Part shown: in pieces, positions 22,071 through 33,639 of the stretch
Layout: each line of letters begins with the position of its first letter
Numbering within the stretch: position 1 is the stretch's first letter
From: Setomelanomma holmii
Taxonomy: Eukaryota; Ascomycota; Dothideomycetes; Pleosporales; Phaeosphaeriaceae
Assembly (NCBI GenBank): GCA_010015745.1
Contig: ML978156.1
Location: forward strand, 166,190 to 230,189
Length of the DNA stretch: 64,000 nucleotides
Direction of reading: 5' to 3'
Program-made: the position numbers and the translations under genes
Notes under the pieces: generated by a model
Told to the model about the DNA's origin: nothing
The model's database searches: none
What the model saw: the letters and a program-made list of their open reading frames with translations, nothing else

Positions 22071-24491
22071 ATGACGAAACGAAAGCGCAATGATTACTAC
22101 GACAAGGAGTCGGTCGACGTTGGACTAGGGGCGACACTGGCGCATCTACGCGACGAAGAGCACCCGAGCACTGCACCATCAACGGCAGCAAATGACGAGG
22201 AAGGCTGGACGGTCGTCAGCTCCAAGAGGAGACGAAAGGAGCGCGAATCAAGCCAGGATGACAGAGAAAACGATGGGCGCCCGCACAGCTCCAGACGTGA
22301 ACGTCGCAGTACCAGCGCTGAAGCTCGTGAACCTCGAGACGCTCGTCGGGATTGTTCCAAGGAACGCCGCCCTTCACGCTCTCGAGATCATAATAACCAC
22401 AATCCGTTCGCTGCGAAAAGTGAAGCCACTGGTCGTCTATCGCCGTCCGCAAATCCATTCTCGACGCGCAGAAATTCGTCGGACAATAAGGTTACGAGCA
22501 GAGAGGAGCGGCGCAAGGAGCGCAAGCTCGACAGGCACTATCCAGCCATCGAGCATTCACACCATGCCAGACTCCAGTCGCATGTGAAGCTTGTAGACCT
22601 GCAGTCTCTCGTGCTTTATCTGCTGGCTGATGGAAATGCACCACAGTGGGTTTCTGTGCGCAGTCGCTCTAGCATTCAGAAAGTTGTCATGCTGATGGTG
22701 CCTGGTCTCGACCTCGGCATGTTCAACGGAGATACAGCTCTGATCTCTGCGCAGCCATCGCAAAATCTTGACAAGGACGGGAGTTCGCAGGCACAAAACG
22801 ATGCTGCACCTTCAGCTGAAGACGGCGCGTTGATCAAACTATTGCCCATTTCACCAGATGATTTTTATCCAGCTGCGCTGAGGTCCAGCAAGCTTCCAGC
22901 AGTACTAAAGCCCCTTGTTGACATGTTCGAGCACGTGTGGCCCATCAAAGCTCCAGGAGAGCATCGTGCAAATCAGTACCACAGATTACATTCGCCCATT
23001 CATACCATGCTGACGTCACAAATACCCAAGACACAAGAGGAGAAGCACATGAAGAAGAAGGGAAATCACAAAGGTCCCATGCCCCAGAACTCGAAGCATT
23101 GGGACAACAAGCGTACTCGGGTCACACAATTTATTGCTAGTCTCACCGATCAGCAGGACAGCGAGTACGTGCCTCATCCAGCTTGGTTCACAACTCCAGA
23201 GTCAAAGGAAGCTGCTCTCCAGAGGAGACGAGCTGCGAAGCAGAGTCCTGACGACGGCTGGGTCGACACCAATGTTGCTTCCCTCGGAGACGGGGATGTG
23301 TCCGAGAGCGAGATTGAACAGGGTAGTGTCACCGCTGGAAGACGCGTGCTATCTGTGGATTGCGAAATGTGCAAAGCGGAGAACGACGAGTTCGTCCTTA
23401 CGCGCGTGAGCTTTTTAGACTGGGATGGGAGCACAGTTCTCGACAAGCTGGTGAAGCCTGACCTCGCCATCAAGGACTACTTGACTCAATACTCTGGCAT
23501 TACCGCTGCCATGCTGGAGGACGTCACCACCACATTGTCGGACATCCAGAAAGAGCTCCTCGCCCTAATCACACCACGCACCATCCTCGTCGGACACTCG
23601 CTCAATTCGGATCTCAATGCACTCAAACTGACACATCCATTTCTGATTGACACTGGCATTTTATTTCCACATCCTCGCGGGCCACCATACAAACAATCTC
23701 TCAAGTGGCTTGCGCAGAAGTATCTCCATCGCGAGGTTCAAAAGGGCTCCAAAGGTCACGATAGCGTTGAGGATGCTCGTACTGCCCTTGACCTTGTCAA
23801 GCAGAAATGCGAGAAAGGTCCAACTTGGGGCACTGGCGACACGAATGCAGAGTCCATCTTCAAAAGACTAGGACGCTCCACTCGACCGAAGTCGAATAAC
23901 GAGACTCGCAATGGTGCTGTAATCGACTGGGGCGAGCCTAACCGAGGACATGGCAATCAAGCCACGGTCTCCATAGGGTGCAAATCTGACGCGGATGTAG
24001 TTGAAGCCATCGACTCTGCTTTGAAAGGCAGTGCCGTGGGCAGAGAAGGCGCTACTGAGAACGTAGACTTTATCTGGGCCCGTCTTCGCGAACTTGAGCT
24101 TTGCCGCGGCTGGTGGGACGATGCCAAAAGCGCCGACGTGGAAGCGATTCGCCAATTTGCTTTGCAACGCCTCGATCTGACGAAAGATGATCCAGACGCC
24201 GACGTTGAGGTCAGAGGTAGCGAGCTCGGCGACGCCGTCTCCAGAACTATCAAACACATTGCGCAAATCTACGAGTCCTTGCCACGCTGCACGGCCTTCA
24301 TAGTCTATAGTGGTACAGGCGATCCTCGAGAAATCCGTCGCTTGCAAGCTATGCAACAGCAATACCGGCGCGAGTACCAAACGAAGAATTGGGACAACCT
24401 TAGTGTCAAGTGGACAGATACAGAGATCCAGGCGTTAAGCAAAGCTTGTCAGGAGGCGAGAAACGGGGTCGCTTTCATTGGAGTGAAGTAA
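22071..24491 (+). CDS. REX1-type RNA 3'-5' exonuclease (DEDDh)
   Basis: Intronless, predicted 806 aa. It is a DEDDh exonuclease of the REXO1/Rex1 group, which trims the 3' ends of 5S rRNA, tRNA and other stable RNAs in the nucleus. The frame is open from 21837, but the ATG at 22071 (MTKRKRNDYYDKE) follows a stretch with non-coding character and gives a basic start suited to nuclear import. The N-terminal 300 residues are charged and disordered (KRRRKERESSQ, RREERRKERKLDR). The catalytic domain starts near residue 425: ExoI SVDCEM (Asp430, Glu432), ExoII LVGHSLNSDLNAL, ExoIII GHDSVEDARTALDL (His563, Asp568). All four acidic residues and the His are present. A C-terminal extension of about 230 residues follows. 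It could equally be called a Rex3/Rex4-like paralogue. Confidence 0.87.
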   Translation: MTKRKRNDYYDKESVDVGLGATLAHLRDEEHPSTAPSTAANDEEGWTVVSSKRRRKERESSQDDRENDGRPHSSRRERRSTSAEAREPRDARRDCSKERRPSRSRDHNNHNPFAAKSEATGRLSPSANPFSTRRNSSDNKVTSREERRKERKLDRHYPAIEHSHHARLQSHVKLVDLQSLVLYLLADGNAPQWVSVRSRSSIQKVVMLMVPGLDLGMFNGDTALISAQPSQNLDKDGSSQAQNDAAPSAEDGALIKLLPISPDDFYPAALRSSKLPAVLKPLVDMFEHVWPIKAPGEHRANQYHRLHSPIHTMLTSQIPKTQEEKHMKKKGNHKGPMPQNSKHWDNKRTRVTQFIASLTDQQDSEYVPHPAWFTTPESKEAALQRRRAAKQSPDDGWVDTNVASLGDGDVSESEIEQGSVTAGRRVLSVDCEMCKAENDEFVLTRVSFLDWDGSTVLDKLVKPDLAIKDYLTQYSGITAAMLEDVTTTLSDIQKELLALITPRTILVGHSLNSDLNALKLTHPFLIDTGILFPHPRGPPYKQSLKWLAQKYLHREVQKGSKGHDSVEDARTALDLVKQKCEKGPTWGTGDTNAESIFKRLGRSTRPKSNNETRNGAVIDWGEPNRGHGNQATVSIGCKSDADVVEAIDSALKGSAVGREGATENVDFIWARLRELELCRGWWDDAKSADVEAIRQFALQRLDLTKDDPDADVEVRGSELGDAVSRTIKHIAQIYESLPRCTAFIVYSGTGDPREIRRLQAMQQQYRREYQTKNWDNLSVKWTDTEIQALSKACQEARNGVAFIGVK

Positions 24492-25704
24492 GATGAATGG
24501 GAAGTATTTGTGTGAGGTTGTGCGACACTGGAAAGTACGACATTGTGCACTGAGCACATGGAGCGTGCCGACCGTCGTACACATGAGGCATTCAACTCGC
24601 TTGCCTGAACCGAATGTTAGGGCTGTGGCGCATAACATTAGACGATGTACGATATGCTCAGAGGCTGTATTTCCTATCACGAAGGAAACCGAGGCTGAAA
24701 AACCCCAAACGAACTGCGACACTTAACCACCGGGCACACCTTCAGGCTCGAGGGGCGATGGGCCTGTTTAAGCTAGATCCCCGGCGGGTGTCGTTGCGGC
24801 TCCAATGCGTTGAGTCGCTAAAGCGTAATAGGTCGCACCCCTTGCAGAACTATCAATGTAGCATCACGCCGCGCCGCATCGGTTGCGTATCAAAAGCAAT
24901 TGCAACGTTCACATGATTAAATGTTCCAACACTCGATTTCGTGCTTTATGCTAGTTGATCGTCACTACTTTATGCTATTGTGGTTCCGTCACTTGGACAT
25001 GCCCATTGGGTGATGCAACATGTACCGATCAGCGATAGTAATCAGCCCTAATGAGTGCTGTGGTTGTGCACGCTATGTCCCTGCCGCGGCTTGTGAATGC
25101 GAAGAAGCGAGTGAACGAAAGTGACAACTCGTTGCGCAAAAATAATCTGGCCTGGATGCAGGTAAGCCGATGCTAGCGCATTCGTACCTGCAACGCGGCG
25201 CGGTCGTTCGTAATAGCACTAGAAAGCACCTCTATCAAGAAATCGCGCTAGTCTTTAGGCGGAATAATGCCTGCTAATCTTGAACCTTCTAATTATTGCT
25301 CCCAACCTTTGTCTCTCTAAACTTCCACTTTTCTCCGACCGATTGGTTCGTTCGTGTTTAACCTTTGGGAGCGCTTATTCTGTTACTGGTCGCATTCACA
25401 GACTCTCTCACCTGATTCTTCTGTCGCATATCTGAAACCGCAGTGCCAATCCAATTAGCACCCGAGATCCGCAATTGCAAGATCGGCTTACAACCTAGCC
25501 GCACTTTCATCTGCGCCAGCAAAAGTCGACTGCTTCGATACTGCTTATCGTGCAGTGAGACCCCTAGGCTTTGGAAGTACCACTTTTCCGAACTCACAAT
25601 TCGATCGCAGCATTCTGGCACCTCAGCTTCGATCCATGACATATACTGGCTACCACTGAGCGGTACTTGTGAGATAGTACTTGGCCGCAGGCTACCCAGA
25701 GCTC
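24492..25704. other. Intergenic stretch with no supported gene
   Basis: About 1.2 kb between two plus-strand genes. The left part is 3' flank and the right part is promoter of the following gene. No coding frame, tRNA or repeat is supported. The region 24900-25330 is comparatively AT-rich. Confidence 0.4.
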
Positions 25705-28700
25705 ATGGCTGGCACGAGACGGCGTTCCCGTGTTGGTGACACGACCAATACACATCAACATCGGCGCTCCACATCCCATGCGACGTTAATCGTTGAAGAA
25801 TCGCCGGCCACTGAAGCACCACCGACAGAAATCACTGAAAGCGCTAAAGACGGCTCGCGGCGACCAGATACACCAGTAAACCGTTTAACTAACGGTTTCT
25901 GCAAGAGTTGCGGAACCAACGTCGGCGAGTATTTCAACTCATGGAACAAAGTCACTGGCTCATATTACGTGCCTGCCCGGCTCGGGTCATACAGAAGCTT
26001 GCTGAAAAGTAGCGGCAAACAGAAAGCAGCGTCGAGGGGCACAGCCATTGAAGGATGGTAAGCACAATTCTTATCCCTCGCATGAAACCCTTTTCGCGTT
26101 CGTCGCACAGTTCTGTTTCCTAGTCCGGCAACCCAATATGCCCTAGCATGTGAGCTTATCCTGGCGCCAATCACAGGGATTCGAAGTATTTCGAATTTTA
26201 GGCGCGGCCGCGCTAGCCTAACTATACATTGCTCATCTATCCGCGAATTCACGTTCCCATATTTCTCAGCCGTTGGCAATCCTGACTGTCTTCAGCTCGA
26301 TCCAACCCTTGTCGTGTCCCAGCCCGACTTGTGTCGACACCCCCATAGGGTTTACCGTTGTCGATGCACCTTCAGGAAAGACTCATTTCCGGTAAGCACG
26401 CACTAGCTTCTCGTTTCTTGCTTGCTATATCAATTTTCCTTTGTCAATCTCGCATCGCCTTCGGCCCTTTTCCCGATCCACCTCTCTTGTCTCATGCGCG
26501 CTGCTGCACGGCACCCTCATCCCAGGATGTTGCATGCTTATCGCCTGCAACCCGTAATAAACATGCCAAATGTGTAATCTATCCTCCACGGCTACTAGAG
26601 TACATCTCCCGCTAATCTTTTTGTTTCTCGTACTCACCTACTGGTATCCTTCTTCCGCTAACCTGTAGTCAGAGGAAGGGATTTCTTCAAACTGAATCGC
26701 ATCGAGTTGCGATGCGAAACAGCCCCAGGCAAGTCAACTGTTGTCGAGCCGTCAGAAGACGCAGCCCCAGATTTGTTCGCTGTAGAGGCTTCAGAAAGCC
26801 CATCGCCTGCCCTAGCAAAAGTACCGCTTGCGACACCGGGAGACGCTATGGAGATCGATTCAAGACCTTCCATGCCAGTAGAGTCGGGATCTCATGTGCA
26901 TACCGGACTCCATTATGAGCGCACAAAATACCATCAGCCCTTGCAGCATATAGAAGGAAACCGACAGTCGCTTGCGCCTCCTTCGTCGATGCGGTCCCCA
27001 ACAACCCTACCACCGATGAATACAATGCCACCAAAGGCACCTAGTAATCCAGTGTCGTCAGCATCTCCCGCAATACGGCCTATTCACGACCCACCATATG
27101 CTACTCAACCATCACCACGAGAGTCCAGCATTGGTGTGGCAGGCAGGCGTGAAGTTTCGCAGGCTACCTCCAGAGTGCCGTCACCAGGTGGAGCGCATCA
27201 CGTGAACGGCAGTATCTACCCTCGATCACCAGCTGAGGTATCTATGGATGCAATCGAGCGCCTTCAGACTCAGATTTCTCAAAACAGCGGTGCACTGGCC
27301 GCACACACACGCGATATGAGACGCGGTGAAGAATCTTTCCAGCAGCTCGAGGCTAGTCTTCGTAGAGACTTTGCAGCTCAAGTTCAGCGTCAAAGTGTGG
27401 ACATACAGCGAGTCGATGAAGCCGTGGCGAGATTGCACTTGGAAATGCAGAGCATGCGACAAGCACTCGAGGGTGTTAGCCACGAGCTCGTACTGCACAG
27501 GACCGAAATGCAGCGAGCGCCGCCGTCGCAGCTTGGGCAAGCAGCTAGTGTACCAGATGCTGCTCTTGAGTTGATGGCGCAACAAATGACTGGCCTAGCG
27601 CACAAGGCGACAGAAGTTGATATGCTCAAGGTCACGATTGAGATCATGAAGAAGAAGATTCACCGCCTTGAACAAGGAGGATCAGCAGCACCTGCTCCAC
27701 ATGCGAGTGCTCATGGATTTCAATCTCAAGGCCCTGCGCAGCCGCAAGGGCAGGCCGTGACCTCTTTTCCTGGTAACTCTGCCGCAGCACCACATGATAG
27801 TCCTTCGCTATCGACGCCAAACAACCCTCAAGCTCAACGGTCATTTGGGCACTCTTCTTCCGCGACTTTACCAGAAGCCACTTATAGACTAGAGTCCGCG
27901 CCGGGTCAGAGCAGTGGCTGGGCCAGCGTTAATGCTGGCACTAAGCGTACTTATGCCAATGGTGTGGAGTCTTCGCACGAGGGGGCTACTCATGTACTGG
28001 GGTCTCCTAAGCGCCAAAAGACGGTCGCTGCTGATCCTCACAGCAGTTACGCTCCCTCTCAGACCCACACACCTCAACAAGCCTACGATCACAGAGACAC
28101 TGAGAATCCAGCTTCTAGACTGCCCGCGCCTCCAACACTCCCTAGCCAGCAGTCCATACCCGAATCGGTTCTTGCCTCGCAGACGCCACAGTCTGCGTAT
28201 GCGCCATATGGCACCCAAGATGGACCATCAGACGACAGTTGGCGACCGGAGTCTCAACGCCATATGGAGCACCGCCCGCGAGGAAGGCCGCGGAGCGGCC
28301 CAGGTAGCCGAGGAGGTCGCGTGAGGAAGAGCATGCCAGCACAGGGACACCAACCTGGAACGCCCGAGTGGGAAAGAGAAGATTGGCAAGGTGTTCCTGA
28401 GTCACAAGCCGGTCCAGATGGCTTCTACAACCACGTCGCCCGTGCTAGTCGCGGCATAGCACGCCGTGGCAGCGGAGGTGGCGGTGGACGTGGCGGCTGT
28501 GCGCAGAGCGATCGCGCTGCATCACTGGGTTCGCAAGGCGTGTCACTCGCCTTTGCGATGGGGTCTCCTAATGATCCTTATGCACATACGAAGAAGTCCC
28601 GCACGAAGCCAATCCGCAATGCCGATGGTGTTCTAATTAGGAAGGACGGACGCCCGGATATGCGCTCGCAGTCTTCAGCCGCAAATTTGAGGAAGGCTCA

Positions 28701-29337
28701 CGCACGCAAGGAGGGTGAGCAGTCAGCCCAAGGCTCGCCCACGGGAGTCATGCCTGCTACTCTGCATCATGGTCCATCGGCCGACAGTCCCGGCACGCCG
28801 ACCCCGAGTGGCTTCACCCATCCTGACCCAAACGCAACACCTGGTGCTCGCCAGAAGCACAATGAAATCATGGGCAAGATGTTTCCGGCAGGCCTCGACG
28901 AGTCACGCAAGCAACACGACTATGCGCATCAGGTGTTCGAGGGGGATCGCGACCACACTGCTCATCCTCGGAATCAACATCATCATGTGGGTCAAAGCGC
29001 AGCTGCAAAAACAGCTATCAAGATCAAGAAGGAGCAGATCGAGCAGAATCGGGTCGCTAACTCCCAGAGCCCAAACGACGGCGACGTTGACATGGATCGC
29101 ACGGAAGGACAGCATCATGCAGAGCCGGAAGAGCAGACGCCCGGCCAGCAGATTGAGCATGAAGAAGCGCAATGGCGAGAACAGCCTGCACCACCGGCGG
29201 AAACCGAAATAGAGCAAGTCGTTCCCGAGACTCAGGCTGTTGAGCTCCAGACACTGGATTCGCAGAGCTCGGCGACGCTGTCTGCGGCGACGCAGGTTAA
29301 TGCGACTGGAACTACTGCGAGCGAGGAGCATGCATAG
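25705..29337 (+). CDS. Mis18/Yippee-like zinc domain protein with coiled coil and AT-hook
   Basis: Predicted 1037 aa in three exons: 25705..26057, 26296..26391 (96 nt) and 26673..29337, totalling 3114 nt. Donors are GTAAGC twice; acceptors are TCTTCAG and TAGTCAG. The joins recreate EGC|SIQPLSC and THFR|GRDFFKL. Residues about 63-165 form a zinc domain: FCKSCG (Cys66, Cys69), then GC at 117-118, then CPSPTC (Cys125, Cys130), then RGRDFFKLNRIEL. The order and spacing resemble the Mis18 branch of the Yippee/Mis18 fold, which licenses CENP-A loading at centromeres. A heptad-like coiled coil spans about 341-476 (IERLQTQISQ onward). The rest is Pro/Ser/Gln-rich and disordered, with an AT-hook-like RPRGRPRSGPGSRGG near 684. 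The gene model is strong. The Mis18 assignment is inference from motif layout; a plain Yippee-like protein is the alternative. Confidence 0.72.
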
Positions 29338-30381
29338 TCCAGCCCGATAATGCAAAATTTTCGAAAGCTGGCGGCAATATGCTCATTGTGTTCGCCTCAC
29401 TCTATTCTGGTAATAGTAATGGACAATCCCATGATTTGCAAAATGCCTCTGCTATACGTTAAACGATGACGTGCTCAAGCACCTACTGCCGCCGTATATG
29501 CCGCGACAACATGTCCTCATCTACATTCGTTGGCTTACTGAAGTATCGAGACGCAAAGCAAGTGCCGAATCAACGCTTCATCTTAACCTATGTGCATCAT
29601 CTAGAGTACCCTGAAGTCTCCACAGTGACTTGTGCACATCATGTTAGATCAACGCATATGTTGATTCATCTACATGGCGAAGTACATGGATGCTTTTGGC
29701 TTACGGGCTGAACTCGGTGGGCTCGGTACGCTTATATCCAAGATTCAGACGCAGAGCGGAATGTTCTGTGGTGTTCTTTGCCATGACGTTGTTGTGCGGA
29801 CAGCAAGCAAGCAGGAGGGCGTGGCTGTACGAACTGACTCGCGTGTTCTCGGACTCGAAATAGTGGCATCGAATAACGAAGAGTAGCATGAAGGGTTGGT
29901 GCTGTGAATAGGCTAAACTAAATATGGCTTAGCATCATTTGTCTCACCCTGCGACAGCTTTGGCTTCGTCCTCATCTTCAACCTCTCCTCGAGAAGCTCG
30001 GAAAGATGTTGAACACTCTCAGCTCTTTGCGATGCAATACCCCGCACTTGCCTGCGAGCTGATGAATCTGGTGCACACTGCACCGCCCGGTCTAGGCAAC
30101 CGCCAGGCAGATAACGCCACCTGTGCAGCTGGGCGCCTTACAACGCTCAGCTCTCACGCCATGCAGCTTCCTGAGAGGCTACAACAAACGTGTTAGTCTG
30201 CATGTATAACACGAGTGGTCCGAGGAATTCAGCTTCTGCAGGGTGGGCAAGGCGGAAAGCTGACTTCCGGTGAGATACTTGGCACTGCGGGTCTATATAG
30301 ATGTCGCCTCTACGAAGGGATCATGTCAGACGCCAAAGACAACAACAGCGTCTCTTCGCCAACAGTCAAGTATACACATAC
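29338..30381. other. Intergenic stretch with no supported gene
   Basis: About 1 kb between two plus-strand genes. The short open frames have no motif. The right end holds the probable core promoter of the following gene (see the TATA-like site). Confidence 0.4.
30291..30300 (+). promoter_or_regulatory. TATA-like box
   Basis: The sequence GTCTATATAG lies about 85 nt before the ATG chosen for the next gene. It is the clearest TATA-like match in this intergenic region. It argues that transcription starts near 30325, so the in-frame codon at 30301 is probably untranscribed and the ATG at 30382 is preferred. Confidence 0.35.
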
Positions 30382-31320
30382 ATGCCCAATCTCATCGAGA
30401 ACGAGTGGACCATCATCGATCCCAATACCAACAACGCCGCACCGAAGATGGCATCCAACAATGACAACAGCACTCCTACCAAGACCGCCGAGCCCGTCAT
30501 CGAGCTCACCATCAAATCAAAGCCCAAGGCGACCGAAGACAAGACAGAATGTACATGCAAAGCCGGTATGCCTGCGCTCGAACGCCAGGACAGCATCGAG
30601 TCCATGACATCCATTGACCTGGATCGTCGCCGACCTATCAGACGTCGAACTGTCTACGACCGCCGCTACTCGCCTTCTCCAATTCGAATCCGCGATCGAA
30701 CCAACGATAGAGCCGTCGTTCCTATCGTGAGCTCCTCGACCAAACTTCTGGACCAAGTAGGCAAGTGCGATGGAATCGTCGATCTGCCCTTCCCAGCCCG
30801 CGGCAGCATCTTCATGACCACGTGCCCCTTCACTCAGAAGGACGTCAAGAAATTTGCCTGGCTGTTCTCGCTCGGCGTCGAAGAGACCTTTCTGAAAGAT
30901 CCGTCGCGCGGACGCGGACGCGATCTTGATTCGGACGACTCAGACGGTGAGCAAGTAGTTCGACGTGCGCGCAACCGCTCGCCCTTTTACGATCCAGGCA
31001 CGGTCGACATCCCATCGGTCTACCTTTCACGTGCTCTAGAGAAGGAAGTCGTGCCCGAGGACACCAAGGCTGTGAGCTATCTCATTGTCACCCAGAACCG
31101 CCACAGACCTGCCGGTAGCAAGCTGCTTGTCGCGGAAAGCCGCAAGGCAGCGGGTATCCTGATGTATTATGAAGCGCTGAAGGGCGATTCGATTGTGTTT
31201 GTGGGTGCGGTTGTGGCCATGGGAGAAAAGAAAGTGCATCCGAAGAAGTTTAGGGTGGCCGAGAGCCTGAACGAAGCAAACGAGCTGAAAGAGCAGGGTT
31301 TGGTTGGCGTGATTTGTTAG
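30382..31320 (+). CDS. Unrecognised protein, 312 aa
   Basis: I do not recognise the family. The start is taken as ATG 30382 (MPNLIENEWTIIDPNTNN), with MASNNDN at 30448 as the alternative. Residues 1-110 are polar, with a CTCKAG pair and an Arg-rich segment (DLDRRRPIRRRTVYDRR). The C-terminal two thirds look folded (SIFMTTCPFTQKDVKKFAWL, VSYLIVTQNRHRPAGSKLLV, ILMYYEALKGDSIVFVGAVV) with an internal acidic and Arg-rich insertion (GRGRDLDSDDSDGEQ). There is no signal peptide. The hydrophobic stretch DSIVFVGAVVAMG is too short to be a confident membrane segment. Single exon. Confidence 0.7.
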   Translation: MPNLIENEWTIIDPNTNNAAPKMASNNDNSTPTKTAEPVIELTIKSKPKATEDKTECTCKAGMPALERQDSIESMTSIDLDRRRPIRRRTVYDRRYSPSPIRIRDRTNDRAVVPIVSSSTKLLDQVGKCDGIVDLPFPARGSIFMTTCPFTQKDVKKFAWLFSLGVEETFLKDPSRGRGRDLDSDDSDGEQVVRRARNRSPFYDPGTVDIPSVYLSRALEKEVVPEDTKAVSYLIVTQNRHRPAGSKLLVAESRKAAGILMYYEALKGDSIVFVGAVVAMGEKKVHPKKFRVAESLNEANELKEQGLVGVIC

Positions 31321-31736
31321 TATGCATTGAAGGGTTTGCTGTGGGTACTATGCTTCGGGGAAGCCTGCAGTCATGCACCGCCCCTTCAATCACGGTCTCA
31401 CCGGCTGCTTTTTTTTAAGGTTGAACAAGAGGGTTTGACGACACCGGCCCGAATTTTGGGTTTGAGATTGTACGAGCTTTGATGAATTTGCAATGTGTTT
31501 GTACTTTCTTTGTAGGCTCTGAGTTTGCGAATGGGATTTTCGTAACCGCGCAGCGCTTTGTACTGCAACTGCTCTCAACATATACATCTCGTTCAACGCG
31601 ATAGACAGTATGACATGATCTACTTGGTTATAATCTTCGACTTGCAGAATGCTAGACGCATTGCTGCTATCTTATGTACATACACCTCCTGACCAACCTA
31701 TGAACACTTCCCTCACTCCGATATATAGCGCGACAG

Positions 31737-33340
31737 ATGCTGCAAGTGGAACACGCAGATGAACTCCAGAGGGAAGTAGAGCAAGACACTGAAGCTATTG
31801 CGCACCTCCTACGGTACCAACACTGCGCTGACTGGGCCACTCTCATCTCTTCAATCCACAACTTCATCAAGGTCGCGGGCGCTTATCGAAGGCAAACAGT
31901 TGTGGACCGTGTGTAAAGCGAATACTCCCTCTCTTCCGATGACGCCATATTTCATCTTCTCGGTTTCGCCCTCGATCAGAAGGTAAATCGACATATCTCC
32001 GGCTGATCCAGCGCTAGCTATTGTGCAGATATCGGCTGTGCATCCTGCCACACATGTCCTACTGCGCTCAAGAATCCTCACCTACGTGGCTTTGAGTCGA
32101 CCGAGATTTGCTCGAACTAGCTCACAGGATGTGCAGGAGCCTGTGTAGTCCAGGATCTGACTTCCGTTCATCTTCCAATATATACACGCGAAGCCTTCCA
32201 ATTATGTACGCATGTCTCAATCGAGGACAACTTTGTCCAAGAGGAACAAGATCGTGCCATGACCTTCGAAAGCACACTACGAAAAGCAAGCTTAGTCGAG
32301 TCAGGAAGCTCCTGAAACACGAGGAGACTTCTTGGGAGGTCCGCTCAGTATGCAACCAGTCATGAAAGACTTGGGGAGCCGCGTCTCGAAGTCGAGCCAC
32401 CTCTTGGCCAGGAACTCAGCGACAACTAACTACGGACAATCAGAATGTAAACCGAGCAAATATTCTCAAGTATCTATGACGAAACCATCACAGCACCGAC
32501 CCGAATTTGCATTGACTGGACCCAACCGTGCACCATATCACAGAGGTAGCTCTGATCGCGAGGAAGAGGTACATTGCCGTGATCGAGAAGGTGTGTCAAG
32601 AAAAGCAGAAGGCAACATCCTCGCTCGCGAGGGACTTAGCGGCTATAGTCTACGACGACTCCGAGATGCAAGCTGAGCGAGCTTTCTTGAGTATGGGTGA
32701 CAATATCATCAGAGAGATGGCCACCAGAAATTTCACAACGAAGTACGCAAAGACGGACAGCCCTTTGCATGACTACTTTGAGAGCATGGAAGAGTTCGCG
32801 AATGACGCAGAACCGCCGGGTCGGCCGGTGATACACGCCGGAGCCTTTGTCGACAAGGAGAAGAGCGCGCCTGTATGCGTCGCTAGGTAATGCACCGGCG
32901 ACGCGTCGCAATGGGAGGATCGAATGTCAGCTAGTGATAGAGATGATGACGGCAAGCAGATAGACGACGGCGACTTGAAGAAGACTCGTGCAAAATCCAT
33001 CGAACTCAGCGGGCATTACCGCTCATTTTGACAACGTATATAGCAGAGCCCTTCCTCCAAACCAAGAGACAGCAGCCTCGTCCAATTGCTATGCGTCAAT
33101 CGTCGTTATATTTCGGGCCCACCTCGTGGTAGCAGAAAGAGCATACTCGAACGTGCATCATCAAGGTCAAGTATAGAGTTCCACAACAGCAATCGCACTA
33201 TCGATCTCTCAGGAATCTTCCAACGGCGATCCGTTGATCATTTGGATGTTGAGATTAATATCGAACTAAAATCGCAGACTCTGCAATTTAGCGCTCCTCT
33301 TCCGGTGTACGAAGCCTATCAGGACGGCGGCAAAGCCTAA
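31737..33340 (+). pseudogene. Uncertain fragmented gene or gene remnant
   Basis: Several plus-strand pieces have coding character but no single clean model. From 31737 a helical stretch (MLQVEHADELQREVEQDTEA) runs into a TAA at 31914-31916, then continues in the same frame (SEYSLSSDDAIFHLLGFALD) to a possible donor at 31983. At 32528-33031 a second frame (KRYIAVIEKVCQEKQKATSS, SMGDNIIREMATRNFTTKYA) is broken only by a TAA at 32888-32890, which overlaps a possible GTAATG donor. A third frame ends at 33340 (RTIDLSGIFQRRSVDHLDVE). It may be a real multi-exon gene whose introns I cannot resolve, or a decayed one. No family is recognised. Intergenic flanks are 31321-31736 and 33341-33639. Confidence 0.3.
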
Positions 33341-33639
33341 TATTGTTTAGCTACCATCGAGACTTGACGGTGAAAGCTTCAATTTGCGGAGGTTTTCAAC
33401 CATGGAGATGCGACAGGAGAGGACCGCGAAGACTTGCCTGCGACATCCGACATCCAGTGAAAGAGAACTCCGGGTTCCGTAACAGCGTTTACAATCCTGT
33501 ACAAAAGAGATCTCCCGCGCCAAAACCCACAACCACAATCCCACTGCCGACGTCGGTCACTTCAACTCACAAACACTCAACTCTCAACCCCACAGCTAAC
33601 GGCGGCTTCCTTATCAAGGCCTAGAGAAGTCACTACAAC

